NCBI RefSeq assembly: GCF_017814945.1
Contig: NZ_JAGIPX010000003.1
Location: 1 to 64,000, forward strand
DNA length: 64,000 bases
DNA from: Paraburkholderia sp. LEh10
Lineage (GTDB): Bacteria > Pseudomonadota > Gammaproteobacteria > Burkholderiales > Burkholderiaceae
Direction of reading: 5' to 3'
Part shown: piece after piece, positions 15,669 through 24,883 of the stretch
Numbering within the stretch: position 1 is the first letter of the stretch
Layout: each line of letters opens with the position of its first letter
Notes under the pieces: model-generated
Told to the model about the DNA's origin: nothing
What the model saw: the letters and a program-made list of their open reading frames with translations, nothing else
Database searches by the model: none
Made by a program: the position numbers and the translations under genes

Positions 15669-16874
15669 TTATCGAGCATTGGTCGCGCGCACGCGCTGTA
15701 GCTGCGTTTCGATCGCGGTGCGATCCGTTCCCCGCTCATTGGCTGCGAGCAGTTGCCCCAGGAGCAAGTTCGTTTGCCGCTGCGCCTCGACGTGCTCATG
15801 GGTTTGGTAGACCTGGAAGGCGGTCGCAAACAGCAGTTCGCGCAAGAGCTTCGTCGGGTCGGCCACAGCCCCGAATTCGATGTGCCAATACGGATTTTTC
15901 CAACGGCGGCCGGCCTCGAAATCTTCGAGTTCGGCGAGACTCATCGTGCCTGTGCTCTTGGCGACGCTCGATGCGGTTGCATTGAAATACTGCGCGGCGG
16001 CGTCCGACTGCTTGAGTTCTTGAATCAGTTGGGTGCTGCCGTTGAACGGTTGACGGGAGCCAATCAGGTCATTCATCGGCTTGATCGCGCTCGACATGTT
16101 GGCCTGGTAACCCTTCTGCATCGCGATATAGAGCTTGCCGGCCTCCGTGCCTGCCTCAGCCTTGTTGATGCTCTCGGGCGGCTGCGGATCGATCGACATG
16201 CGCGCGTAGGCGCGGGCCGCGTCTTGTTGCTGTTGCGTGAACGTCAGATCGACGCTTTTACCCGGCAAGCCAGCACCGATGAAAATCGAATCCACATCCG
16301 CATCGCCATCAGGAAGTTGCGATGACTTGCAGCCCGGATAGCCAAGCTGCAACTCCAGCGGCGTGCAGTAGTTGTCGGCATGGATGGCCGCCGAAGTGCG
16401 ACGCGAAGCCTCAACAGACGGGGCCGGCGAGTTCAGCGCCTTTTCGAGTGGCGGATAGCTGACGTGTGCGCCACCCGGACGCAGCGAGGACGATGTAGAG
16501 GCAGCGCCGCTAACCGCTTGCACCGCATAGTTGCTCGAAGACGTGGCGCACGGGTCGATCGGCAATTCCGTTTCGCGGGCGACCTGATCCATTTCCTGCT
16601 GTCGCTGGACTTCGAGCGCCATTTCGCGCTGCGAGTCGGACGCCTGCGTAACGGCGTTCGAGACCTTCGTGCCAACGGACGCGATATCGGTGTCTATCTC
16701 GTTGAACAGCGTCGTGAACGATGTACCGAGCGCCTGGATGAGGCTGTTGAGCGTCATTGATGCTTGCTCGACAGCGCTCACCACGCACCCGTCGCATACA
16801 GCGTAGGCGCTGCTGGTCGAAAGCAGGGTCGAGCCGGCCAGCGCGGCGCATAGGACGGTTTTTCTCAGCTTCAT
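15669..16874 (-). CDS. Periplasmic conjugation protein, possibly TraW-like
   Basis: The product is 401 residues with a signal peptide (VLCAALAGSTLLSTSSAYA, cleavage near residue 25). The mature start CDGCVVSAVEQA is followed by an amphipathic helical stretch, a proline-rich middle and a helical C-terminus. Cysteines at CDGC and two later sites suggest periplasmic disulfides. The length and operon place, upstream of TraX- and TraY-like genes, match TraW of IncI plasmids, but sequence identity was not checked. An alternative is an operon-specific pilus assembly factor. Confidence 0.6.
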   Translation of the reverse strand: MKLRKTVLCAALAGSTLLSTSSAYAVCDGCVVSAVEQASMTLNSLIQALGTSFTTLFNEIDTDIASVGTKVSNAVTQASDSQREMALEVQRQQEMDQVARETELPIDPCATSSSNYAVQAVSGAASTSSSLRPGGAHVSYPPLEKALNSPAPSVEASRRTSAAIHADNYCTPLELQLGYPGCKSSQLPDGDADVDSIFIGAGLPGKSVDLTFTQQQQDAARAYARMSIDPQPPESINKAEAGTEAGKLYIAMQKGYQANMSSAIKPMNDLIGSRQPFNGSTQLIQELKQSDAAAQYFNATASSVAKSTGTMSLAELEDFEAGRRWKNPYWHIEFGAVADPTKLLRELLFATAFQVYQTHEHVEAQRQTNLLLGQLLAANERGTDRTAIETQLQRVRATNAR

Positions 16875-16882
16875 AGGGCTTC

Positions 16883-17212
16883 TCAGTGGCAGGAAGAAAG
16901 CAGGCGCATCGCTGTCGGAGGGGATACGAACGTTTCGAGCAACCGCGCCTTCATGGCAAGGGCCTTGCCTTCGTTCAGGTACTGCCGCAGCGTCGTTTGA
17001 TGGTAGACGGATACCCCGTTCACGCAGTCACACACCATCACGACACGATCCATAGCCGAGTCGTCTTCGGACTTGAGTTGCGCAGTGACTTCGGCGTGGT
17101 GCGCATCGGCCGCAGCCTGCGCGGCCGCGATCACATCGGAGACGGTTTGTTGACCGGCAAAAACTGACGCCGACACGGCAGCGAGCAGGCATGCGCAAAT
17201 GACTTTTCTCAT
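16883..17212 (-). CDS. Small exported protein of the conjugation operon
   Basis: The product is 109 residues with a signal peptide (MRKVICACLLAAVSASVFAG, cleavage near residue 20) and a helical mature part with a CDC pair and a C-terminal cysteine (SSCH). The family is not recognised. It is 8 bp upstream of the 401-residue exported protein and 2 bp downstream of the operon's first gene. Confidence 0.6.
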   Translation of the reverse strand: MRKVICACLLAAVSASVFAGQQTVSDVIAAAQAAADAHHAEVTAQLKSEDDSAMDRVVMVCDCVNGVSVYHQTTLRQYLNEGKALAMKARLLETFVSPPTAMRLLSSCH

Positions 17213-17214
17213 GG

Positions 17215-17427
17215 TCAGTGCCCCCGTGCGTAGACCACTGTTCTGCGCAGGTCCAGAAGGCCAAATAGATACCCGCGCAGTTCCGTACCGGGTTCCGTGT
17301 CCTCGATGAGACTTTCGAGCCGATCAAGGGGCATGTGAAACGGATCGCGCAACTCAAATTCGATCGACAGTTCGCTGTCGCTTGAAAGGGAGGACAGGGG
17401 GTGACTTGCTAGAATGCTATTAGCCAT
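17215..17427 (-). CDS. Short hypothetical protein, first gene of the conjugation operon
   Basis: The product is 70 residues, acidic, with no signal or membrane segment (IEFELRDPFHMPLDRLESLI is the most structured-looking part). It starts the minus-strand run that ends with the TraY-like gene, so it may be a leader or regulator. A likely promoter lies 100-130 bp upstream. The family is not recognised. Confidence 0.5.
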   Translation of the reverse strand: MANSILASHPLSSLSSDSELSIEFELRDPFHMPLDRLESLIEDTEPGTELRGYLFGLLDLRRTVVYARGH

Positions 17428-17528
17428 TGCGTAGCCTCTCGTACAGGTGACGTGGTGGTTAGGTGCGACGGCCGGTGCCAGCCGATCGTCGCACCGCTTT
17501 TTTAAGGTGTTCTAATTAAAGATAATCA

Positions 17529-17556
17529 ATTATCACCCTTTCAGATAATCGGACAA
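17529..17556 (-). promoter_or_regulatory. Sigma70-type promoter of the conjugation operon with GATAAT dyads
   Basis: On the minus strand TTGTCC (17556-17551), a 16-bp spacer and GATAAT (17534-17529) form a good promoter about 100 bp before the operon's first gene. The sequence GATAAT-CA-ATTATC (17521-17534) is a palindrome over the -10, and another GATAATC lies at 17544-17550, so a repressor could bind here. The rest of the gap 17428-17782 holds nothing else clear. Confidence 0.45.
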
Positions 17557-17782
17557 TAGGCGGGTTGCGCTATAGTTCAATGTCGGCAAATTTTTTTTCT
17601 GTCCGTTGTGAAATTGCCGAAGTTCCCCTGTTGTTAGTCCAAGGTCGACTCACGAGAAGCGTCCTGCCCGCCACTGTAAAACTTAGGAGGAGGGCAAAGT
17701 GGGCTGACGTATGCACCCAGCCAAAACGCCTGATATCAGCGAAATAAGAGTTGATGAATGCGCAACAAGTGCTCTTCGTCAA

Positions 17783-18742
17783 CTATCCGTTCCGGGGCGT
17801 TGATCGCCGGACGGGTGCTTGCATTTGCGCAGTCGGTTTTGCGGTTTGCACTTGCCGGAATTCAGACCAAGCGCTGCGGCGCGGTGCATAGTGTCGGCGC
17901 GCAGTGCGGGTCGATCGGTGGCCGAGGAGAGCGGCAACTTCCTCTGCGGACGCGATAGCCTTCGCGTTTGCCGAAAATTGATGGCGAGCGGAGTAGAGCG
18001 CGTATGTTCGCTTGTCGTCGCTAGGCCACAGAGCGGCGCACGTTCGGCGAATTGCTTGCGTGCATCCCTTCTGAATCACGGAGAACTCGAGCCCGCGAGC
18101 GAGAAGCTCTCGGAGTGACGCGAGGTGAGCGCGGACTACTGTGAAGTCGTCGGCGTTAACGGGGACCACTCGGCTTGTGCCTGTCGCTCGGCCGTTGGTA
18201 GCTTTTGCGTTCAGGACGTTGAGAGTCCTGCCGTCTTCGGACAGTTGTGCGTTTTCCCATTCGCACGGACGCAACCCCGTCACAAGTCCCGCCATTAGCC
18301 ACAGTGCGGCGCGTTTCGAATAATCGCTAGCTCGGGCTGGATTGGCGAGGTTTGCCACCAGCACATCGTAGTCGCGCTTGGGAATGCCTTTTCGTTTCCG
18401 CGAGGACGTGTGACCGGGTTCGCGGTTCGGCCGACAATCGGCGGACGGAAGGCTGCGGATCTCCTCTGCAGTCTGCTGGAACAACGGATCTCGATTACGC
18501 TCGAATTCGAGTTCGTATCTGCAAACAAGGCTGGCTTGGTATTGCCGAAAAGTCGCCCACTTCCAGTCTTTTGCGCGCCGCTTCATGTAGGCAACGACAT
18601 CGCTTGGTGCCGGATAGGCATCCTCAGGCAACTCCAATTCTTCTGCAATCCGACACAAGAGGCCATGGGCGCGCGACAAGTATGCAGCGATGGTTGGCTT
18701 CGTCCGGGTTTGATTTCTGGCCGTTTGACGTGGGTCCTTCAT
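17783..18742 (-). CDS. Tyrosine site-specific recombinase
   Basis: The product is 319 residues. An N-terminal SAM-like core-binding part (TIAAYLSRAHGLL, WATFRQYQASL) is followed by the catalytic domain. The first arginine lies in LVTGLRPCEWENAQL, the second arginine region in LYSARHQFSANAKA, then LLGHRSTRTARRHYAPR with the likely nucleophile tyrosine. This order matches Xer/integrase-type enzymes. It is distinct from the integrase at the element's right end and may resolve dimers, excise a nested segment or act on the paired hairpins found 164-216 bp upstream of its start. Those hairpins could equally be its operator. Confidence 0.8.
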   Translation of the reverse strand: MKDPRQTARNQTRTKPTIAAYLSRAHGLLCRIAEELELPEDAYPAPSDVVAYMKRRAKDWKWATFRQYQASLVCRYELEFERNRDPLFQQTAEEIRSLPSADCRPNREPGHTSSRKRKGIPKRDYDVLVANLANPARASDYSKRAALWLMAGLVTGLRPCEWENAQLSEDGRTLNVLNAKATNGRATGTSRVVPVNADDFTVVRAHLASLRELLARGLEFSVIQKGCTQAIRRTCAALWPSDDKRTYALYSARHQFSANAKAIASAEEVAALLGHRSTRTARRHYAPRRSAWSEFRQVQTAKPTAQMQAPVRRSTPRNG

Positions 18743-18905
18743 GATGTGGATCCGGGTTCCCTTTGGGGCGGCAATTGGTGAGTGATCGGCGTGGCGTGGT
18801 CGAGGCGTTGCGGTTTCAAGACTATCAGTTTTCGAATGGATTTTGCGTTCCGCCCGATCGTATTCTGAGTGTTTCGGGATTCGTTACACGGTTAGGTATC
18901 ACGTA

Positions 18906-18958
18906 GCGGCTATATTCCATATAGCCGCGTTACAGCTTCACTTGCCGTGAGCTGTAAC
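18906..18958. repeat. Two adjacent perfect inverted repeats upstream of the recombinase
   Basis: GCGGCTATAT-TCC-ATATAGCCGC (18906-18928) is followed with no gap by GTTACAGCT (18929-18937), a 12-base loop and AGCTGTAAC (18950-18958). Both arms of each pair match perfectly. The gap 18743-19531 contains no convincing gene. These dyads and the TTGCGTCG cluster are its only clear structures. They may be recombinase sites, operators, or folding signals in single-stranded DNA. Confidence 0.7.
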
Positions 18959-19100
18959 AGCCGTCAGATGGCGAATGGGCTTCAGATACCGAGCAATTAA
19001 GAATCCTTATCCGCGTCTTGCCTTCGTCTCGTGGGCGCTCGGTATGCGAGTGTTCGATAGCGACTGCCAACGCCTCGCTGCTAAGCTCGATCGCGGTAGG

Positions 19101-19258
19101 ATGCGTCGAATTTGCGTCGTTTTCATGCGGCCGTTCGGGGACTTAGCCGCGAGTGGGCACTAAACGACGCAAGTTTGCGTCGTTTGTCGGTCCTAGAGGA
19201 CGTGCGAGGCAAAGGGCGGGAGGTCTTGCGTCGAATTTGCGTCGAATTTGCGTCGTTT
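19101..19258. promoter_or_regulatory. Cluster of TTGCGTCG repeats phased at 11 bp, likely operator of the defence operon
   Basis: Copies occur as a tandem pair at 19101 and 19112 and as a perfect inverted repeat, AAACGACGCAA-GT-TTGCGTCGTTT (19162-19185). Three tandem copies follow at 19226, 19237 and 19248. The tandem spacing is exactly 11 bp, one helical turn. The cluster lies 270-430 bp before the first helicase gene, so cooperative binding by an unidentified regulator is likely. No obvious regulator gene lies beside it. Confidence 0.7.
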
Positions 19259-19531
19259 CGATCACGCAAGACACGTGTCGTTTCGGTGCGGGGCTTAGAA
19301 GAGGAGTCTACTTGACGGGCTGTGGACTGGCCCGAAGCTACTCTGACGAGGGACGGCCCGTCCAGAGTTTGTTAGTATTCGGGATACTTGGGGCACGGGT
19401 ATTCACCGCGCATAAGTTGGGCGGCTCGGGGGCGTCGCGCTCACGGAGGTTGACGGGGGCCGCCTTGGGGGGGCGAGCTGCGGGAAGCCCGCCTCGAAGG
19501 CTAAGACTACTAGTATAAAAAGGGGGCGTTC

Positions 19532-22500
19532 ATGAGCGGCAAAAGCATGGACGTATTCTCGCTGCGCGACTCGATCGTCAGTGAGTACCGCAAGTTCGCA
19601 ACGTCTTTCACGACTATCCACGCGGATGACATTCGCGCACAAGTCGAGGCGATCTATGCCAAGGGGCGCTTCTGGCCGGACCCGCTCCTTCAGATTAACC
19701 CAAGCTACAAGCGTGGCTTGGGCATCGACATCCTCATCGCGAATGGTGCACTAGACCACCGAACTGCGGAAATCTTCCGTGACGGAGGGGTGCCGCTGTC
19801 TCTCTACAAGCACCAGGAGCAAGCCGTTGTCCTCGCCTCGCAGGGTGAGAGCTACGTCGTCACCACAGGCACGGGATCCGGTAAGTCACTCTGTTTCTTC
19901 ATCCCGATTGTCAGCGCAGTGCTCGCGGAGAAGCGAGGGGGCGCAACGAGGCGTACGCGCGCGATCATCATCTACCCGATGAATGCGCTGGCGAACAGTC
20001 AACTTGAGGAGCTGGATAAGTTCGTCGCGAACGTCCAAGGCGAACGCCCCGTGACCTTCGCCCGCTACACGGGGCAGGACGACAACGAGGAACGTCGGCG
20101 TATTGCCGAAGATCCGCCGGACATCCTATTGACGAACTTCATGATGCTCGAGCTTCTGATGACTCGTCAGGACGAGCTGGATAGGAAGGTAATCGGCAAC
20201 TGTGCTGGCCTTCGATTCTTGGTACTCGACGAGTTGCACACCTACCGGGGACGTCAGGGTGCCGACGTCGCTTTGCTTGTGCGCCGCGTTCGCGAGCGCC
20301 TTGCTCCAGATCAACTCCAGTGCATAGGCACTTCGGCGACGATGGCGAGCGAAGGCAGCGTGAGGAACAAGCAGGAGGTTGTTGCTAGCGTCGCATCCAA
20401 GCTTTTTGCAACGGCGATTGATCCGAGCCATGTCATCATTGAGGAGCTTGAGCGCGTCACCGATAAGTCGAGGCGTGCCGAGTCGGTGAAGAGTATGCTT
20501 GGTCCGGCGATCGACGTTGGCATTGCGCCGAACATCACGGACGACGCGCTTAGAAGCCATTCGCTTGCAATCTGGACGGAGACACGCCTCGGTATCACGA
20601 CAACCGACGCGAACCCGGCGTGGCACCGCGCGCGCCCGCGTACACTTGATGAGGCAGCGCGCGAACTCGCAGCGGACGCGGGGCGAGACGAACAAGCGTG
20701 TAAGGATGCACTGCGGACGTTGCTCTTCCTGTCGAGCCTTCCTGAGTCGGATCGAACAAGCAACGAGGCGGCGTCCCACCGAAGCTTCTTCGCCTTCAAG
20801 TTGCACCAGTTCGTCTCGGGTGCTGGCCACGCCTTCGCCACGCTCGAACTGCCAGGCAAGCGGTCGGTCACCGTTGAGGGGCAGCAGTACCTGCCGGGTG
20901 ACCCTGACAAACGTCTTTACTCAACTCATTTTTGCCGTGACTGCGGGCACGAATATCATCCAGTTCGCTTCATCTCTGACGATGGCGAGCGGAAGTTTCT
21001 GGCTCGCGACATCGACGATGCGCCCCCGGCAAAAAACGATGACGAGCCGGGGGGGGAGGGTGAATCTTCCACCGATCAGGAGCTTTTTGGATTCCTCACG
21101 CTCGACGCGCGCGACTCAGAGTTCACCTTTACCGACCGAGACGAAGATTACCCGGAGGCTTGGCTCGACTTCGACGCCGCTGGAAGTCCACGCGTCAAGA
21201 GTCACTACCGACGTGCTCGTGTTCGCGAAGTCTTCGTAACGCCCGACGGCAGGGTGGGTGCTGGCACGAGAGCTTGGTTTATCCCCGGCCGCTTTCGGTT
21301 CTGCCTTCGCTGCGGAGCAACGCACAGCACGTCAGCGCGCGACCGCACGCGCCTCGCGTCCCTCTCCGCTGAAGGCCGGAGTTCGGCCACCACAGTGCTA
21401 GTATCTAGCGCCCTCCGCTGGATGCACGGGAAGGACTCGAGCCTCTCGACGCACACGAGAAAGCTGCTCGGTTTCACCGACAATCGCCAAGACGCCGCGC
21501 TTCAGTCGGGGCACTTCAACGATTTTCTGTTTGTCAGTCTTATCCGTGCAGGCTTCCTCAGTGCGCTCGATGTCGCGAGCGACAAAGGGCTCCGCAGCGA
21601 CGAACTAGGCGCAGCACAGCAGCGCGCGCTCGGCTTCGACCGGCCTGCGCCGGAATTCCGCAGGGAGTGGCTCCTTGAACCGACGCTTAAGGGTTTCAAC
21701 CTGCAAGAGGCCGAAAGCGCGCTCCGGCAGGTCCTCTCGTACCGTGTGTGGTTCGACCAACGGCGAGGTTGGCGATATACAAATCCGAACCTCGAGCAGC
21801 TAGGGCTCGTCGAGGTCGAATACCTTGGTATCGACGAGCTGGCTTCTGACGAGGAGTTGTTCACGAGTGCGCCGGACGTCCTTCGGCTCGCTTCGTCCGA
21901 GGTGCGCAAAGCCGTTTACATCGAGGTGTTCGACCACCTGCGGAAGTCAATGGCGATCCGCAGTCAGGTGCTTGATCCCACGGTCATCGAACAGATGCTG
22001 CAAAAATCGCACAGTCGCCTGCGTACACCGTGGGGATTTGACAACGACGAGAAGCCGCTCAAGGCGCGCTGGCTGCTCGTCGCACCGCCGCCGCGCAAGG
22101 ACAATAGCTTGCGCGACGAGGACCTCATTGTGCGCGGCGGCTCGCGTAGTGCGCTTGGAAAGCTCCTAAAATCGTCACGTGGAACGCGCACGTCGCTGGA
22201 GCCTAATGGACGCAGGCTCTGGAAGAGCCCGTCTGCCGTGCGCGCTCTTAAGTCCAAGGACTTCGACGCGCTGATAAAAGTGTTGCTCAAGGGCGCCGTT
22301 ACTCACGGGCTGGTGTCCGAAGAGGTAACTCCCTTCGGTGACCAGACCGGTTTCCGCCTTAACGATGCCTGTGTGCTCTTCAAACGGGGAACGCCGGCCA
22401 TTGATCCGGATCACCCGAACGATAACGCCTTCTTCCGGGACTTCTACGCAAACCTCGCGGCGACGCTGCGCCAGCCAGTTCACCCGCTCTTCGGGTTCGA

Positions 22501-24883
22501 AGCGCGTGAACACACGGCACAAGTCGATGGTGAAAGGCGCGCCGTGCGTGAGAAGCGGTTCCGCTTTGGTGCGAAGGAGCGCGAAGAGCTCAGCACCGAC
22601 GAGAAGCACCTGCGGGAGATCGGCGAGGCTAACCGATTTCTACCGGTTCTCTTTTGTTCGCCGACGATGGAGCTCGGCGTTGATATTTCGGCGCTCAATG
22701 CGGTCTACCTACGCAACGTCCCACCGACGCCGGCGAACTACGCGCAGCGCAGCGGTCGGGCGGGGCGAAGCGGACAGGCAGCACTGGTTCTTACATACAC
22801 GTCCTCACAAAGCCCGCACGATCAGTACTTCTTCCGTGACCCGAAGGCAATGGTGCACGGCGAGGTCCGTCCTCCACTCCTCGATCTCGCGAACCGAGAT
22901 CTCGTCGAGAGCCACCTCTATGCCGTCTGGCTTGCGTGTACCCAGTTGCCGCTCGAGCCATCGATCGGCGAGCTGCTCGTCCTTTCGGAGACAGGGCGCC
23001 CGCTGAAGAAGGAAGTGAAGGAGCCAATGGCGCTGCAGAAGGTCGCCGACGAGGCCCGTCGCCGCATTCGACGCGTGCTGAATCTACTGGGGGAAGAGTT
23101 GTCGCCCGCGCTTGCGCCTTGGCTTCAGAGTCGCGAGGTTTTCGCCGACGAGGTTGTGGAGCGTGCGCTGACGCGCTTCGAGCTGGCATTCAATCGATGG
23201 CGCGATCTCTTCCTCGCCGCCGAACGGCAGCGCGACGCTGCTCGCCGCACTATGGACGACTACTCGGCCCCTCAGAACGAGAAGCGTGCTGCGCAGAGTC
23301 GTCACGCGCAGGCCATAGACCAGCTCAACCTATTGCAGTCGGACACGCGGAACTCGAACAGCCCCTCAAGCGACTTCAACACATACCGCTACCTTGCGAC
23401 CGAGGGCTTCTTGCCTGGGTATAACTTCCCGCGCCTTCCGCTGATGGCTTATATTCCGGCGACGAATGACGGACGTGGCAGACAGACGTACCTTCAGCGG
23501 CCTCGCTTCCTCGCATTGTCTGAGTTCGGTCCACGCAGCCTCGTCTACCACGAAGGGCGCGCGTACCGCGTAGTGCGCGCGATGCTTTCCCTCGGCCATC
23601 AAGCGAGCGCTACTGCCGATGTGCGCCTACCGACGAAAAAGGTTCGCATCTGTAAGTCCTGCGGCGCCGGGCACTGGACCGATGAAGCGTCCATGTGCCA
23701 CGCGTGCAGCGCGTCGCTTGGAGATGCTGAGATCGTCAACCATACGTTTCGCATTGAGAACGTCTCGACTCAGCCCGCTGAGCGCATCACAGCGAACGAC
23801 GAGGAGCGACAGCGCCAAGGCTTCGAGCTGCAGACGACGTTCGAGTGGGCCACACGCGACCATGTGCTCGACGTACGAAAGGGCATTGCGCTCGACTCCG
23901 AGGGCGAGATTGCGCGACTCTCCTACGGGCCGGGAGCCGCGATTACCAGGCTGAACAAGGGTCTGCGTCGCCGAAAGGACCGCACGAAACTTGGCTTCAG
24001 GATGGATCCGGTCTCGGGCTTTTGGGCGAAGAACGAAGACGAGGAGGACGACGGTACTGACCCGAGTGCGTCACCCCGCCAGTGGATCGTGCCAAGTGTT
24101 CAGGACCGCAAGAACGCGCTTCTACTCCAGCCCCAAGGTAGCGAGCTCTCGCAGGTTACGCTGACGACAGTGCAGCACGCGTTGCTTAGGGGCATTGAAG
24201 CCGTGTTCCAACTCCAGGAGGGCGAAGTCCTTGCCGAGCCAATGCCTCAACGCGACGCGCGAACGGGCTTCCTCTTATACGAGGCGACGGAGGGCGGCGC
24301 CGGTGTTCTCACCCGCCTCGTAGCAGAGCCCGAATGCCTGGCTAAAGTGGCCCAGGAGGCGCTTGCTATCATGCATTTTGACTTGTCGAATGGCCTTCCG
24401 GCTACAGAGGTGCTCTTTGTCGACGCGCCGGGCACTTCATGCGTTGCCGCCTGTTACCGGTGCTTGATGTCATACTTCAACCAGCCGGATCACGAACTGC
24501 TCGACCGTAGAGACGACGGCGCGCGCGCGTTCTTGCTCCGGCTTGCCCGAGGAACTCTCACGGGGCTTGTGCCGCTGCTCGGCTCCTCTCCTGAGCTTTC
24601 TCCCAGCGCCCTTGGCACGGATGGTGACCTCACGGGAGTGTGGCTCGCCTACGCAAGTAGCTGTGGTATTCCTTCCCCTGATTTAGAGCCTCTTTTGGTT
24701 AACGAACAACCCGTCGCGCTTGTTTGGCGCAATCACTACGTCGCTGCACTGTTGGCTAACGACAGCGCGTTGTCCGCGAAGCTCGAAGACAAGGGCTTCG
24801 AGGTCGTCATGCTCGGCGAGAGCGAAGCAGGCTGGATTGAACCTACGGCGTTGCTCTCAACGCTTCTCGGGAGGGTGCTGTGA
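19532..24883 (+). CDS. DEAD/DEAH helicase with DUF1998-type zinc region (DrmA-DrmB-like fusion, also DruE-like)
   Basis: The product is 1,783 residues. The ATPase core has Walker A GTGSGKS at 113-119, DELH at 233-236, IGTSATM near 266 and helicase C motifs PTMELGVDISAL near 1040 and QRSGRAGRSGQ near 1072. Zinc-type pairs occur at CRDCGHEYH (about 467), CLRCGATH (about 591) and CKSCGAG with CHAC (about 1373). The C-terminus reads as DUF1998: EATEGGAGVL near 1580 and CVAACYRCLMSYFNQPDH near 1637. DISARM normally splits these into DrmA (helicase) and DrmB (DUF1998), while Druantia DruE carries both in one chain. It is the first gene of a coupled five-gene operon, and its stop overlaps the GTG of the SNF2 gene. 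It probably translocates on invading DNA. Confidence 0.88.
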   Translation: MSGKSMDVFSLRDSIVSEYRKFATSFTTIHADDIRAQVEAIYAKGRFWPDPLLQINPSYKRGLGIDILIANGALDHRTAEIFRDGGVPLSLYKHQEQAVVLASQGESYVVTTGTGSGKSLCFFIPIVSAVLAEKRGGATRRTRAIIIYPMNALANSQLEELDKFVANVQGERPVTFARYTGQDDNEERRRIAEDPPDILLTNFMMLELLMTRQDELDRKVIGNCAGLRFLVLDELHTYRGRQGADVALLVRRVRERLAPDQLQCIGTSATMASEGSVRNKQEVVASVASKLFATAIDPSHVIIEELERVTDKSRRAESVKSMLGPAIDVGIAPNITDDALRSHSLAIWTETRLGITTTDANPAWHRARPRTLDEAARELAADAGRDEQACKDALRTLLFLSSLPESDRTSNEAASHRSFFAFKLHQFVSGAGHAFATLELPGKRSVTVEGQQYLPGDPDKRLYSTHFCRDCGHEYHPVRFISDDGERKFLARDIDDAPPAKNDDEPGGEGESSTDQELFGFLTLDARDSEFTFTDRDEDYPEAWLDFDAAGSPRVKSHYRRARVREVFVTPDGRVGAGTRAWFIPGRFRFCLRCGATHSTSARDRTRLASLSAEGRSSATTVLVSSALRWMHGKDSSLSTHTRKLLGFTDNRQDAALQSGHFNDFLFVSLIRAGFLSALDVASDKGLRSDELGAAQQRALGFDRPAPEFRREWLLEPTLKGFNLQEAESALRQVLSYRVWFDQRRGWRYTNPNLEQLGLVEVEYLGIDELASDEELFTSAPDVLRLASSEVRKAVYIEVFDHLRKSMAIRSQVLDPTVIEQMLQKSHSRLRTPWGFDNDEKPLKARWLLVAPPPRKDNSLRDEDLIVRGGSRSALGKLLKSSRGTRTSLEPNGRRLWKSPSAVRALKSKDFDALIKVLLKGAVTHGLVSEEVTPFGDQTGFRLNDACVLFKRGTPAIDPDHPNDNAFFRDFYANLAATLRQPVHPLFGFEAREHTAQVDGERRAVREKRFRFGAKEREELSTDEKHLREIGEANRFLPVLFCSPTMELGVDISALNAVYLRNVPPTPANYAQRSGRAGRSGQAALVLTYTSSQSPHDQYFFRDPKAMVHGEVRPPLLDLANRDLVESHLYAVWLACTQLPLEPSIGELLVLSETGRPLKKEVKEPMALQKVADEARRRIRRVLNLLGEELSPALAPWLQSREVFADEVVERALTRFELAFNRWRDLFLAAERQRDAARRTMDDYSAPQNEKRAAQSRHAQAIDQLNLLQSDTRNSNSPSSDFNTYRYLATEGFLPGYNFPRLPLMAYIPATNDGRGRQTYLQRPRFLALSEFGPRSLVYHEGRAYRVVRAMLSLGHQASATADVRLPTKKVRICKSCGAGHWTDEASMCHACSASLGDAEIVNHTFRIENVSTQPAERITANDEERQRQGFELQTTFEWATRDHVLDVRKGIALDSEGEIARLSYGPGAAITRLNKGLRRRKDRTKLGFRMDPVSGFWAKNEDEEDDGTDPSASPRQWIVPSVQDRKNALLLQPQGSELSQVTLTTVQHALLRGIEAVFQLQEGEVLAEPMPQRDARTGFLLYEATEGGAGVLTRLVAEPECLAKVAQEALAIMHFDLSNGLPATEVLFVDAPGTSCVAACYRCLMSYFNQPDHELLDRRDDGARAFLLRLARGTLTGLVPLLGSSPELSPSALGTDGDLTGVWLAYASSCGIPSPDLEPLLVNEQPVALVWRNHYVAALLANDSALSAKLEDKGFEVVMLGESEAGWIEPTALLSTLLGRVL

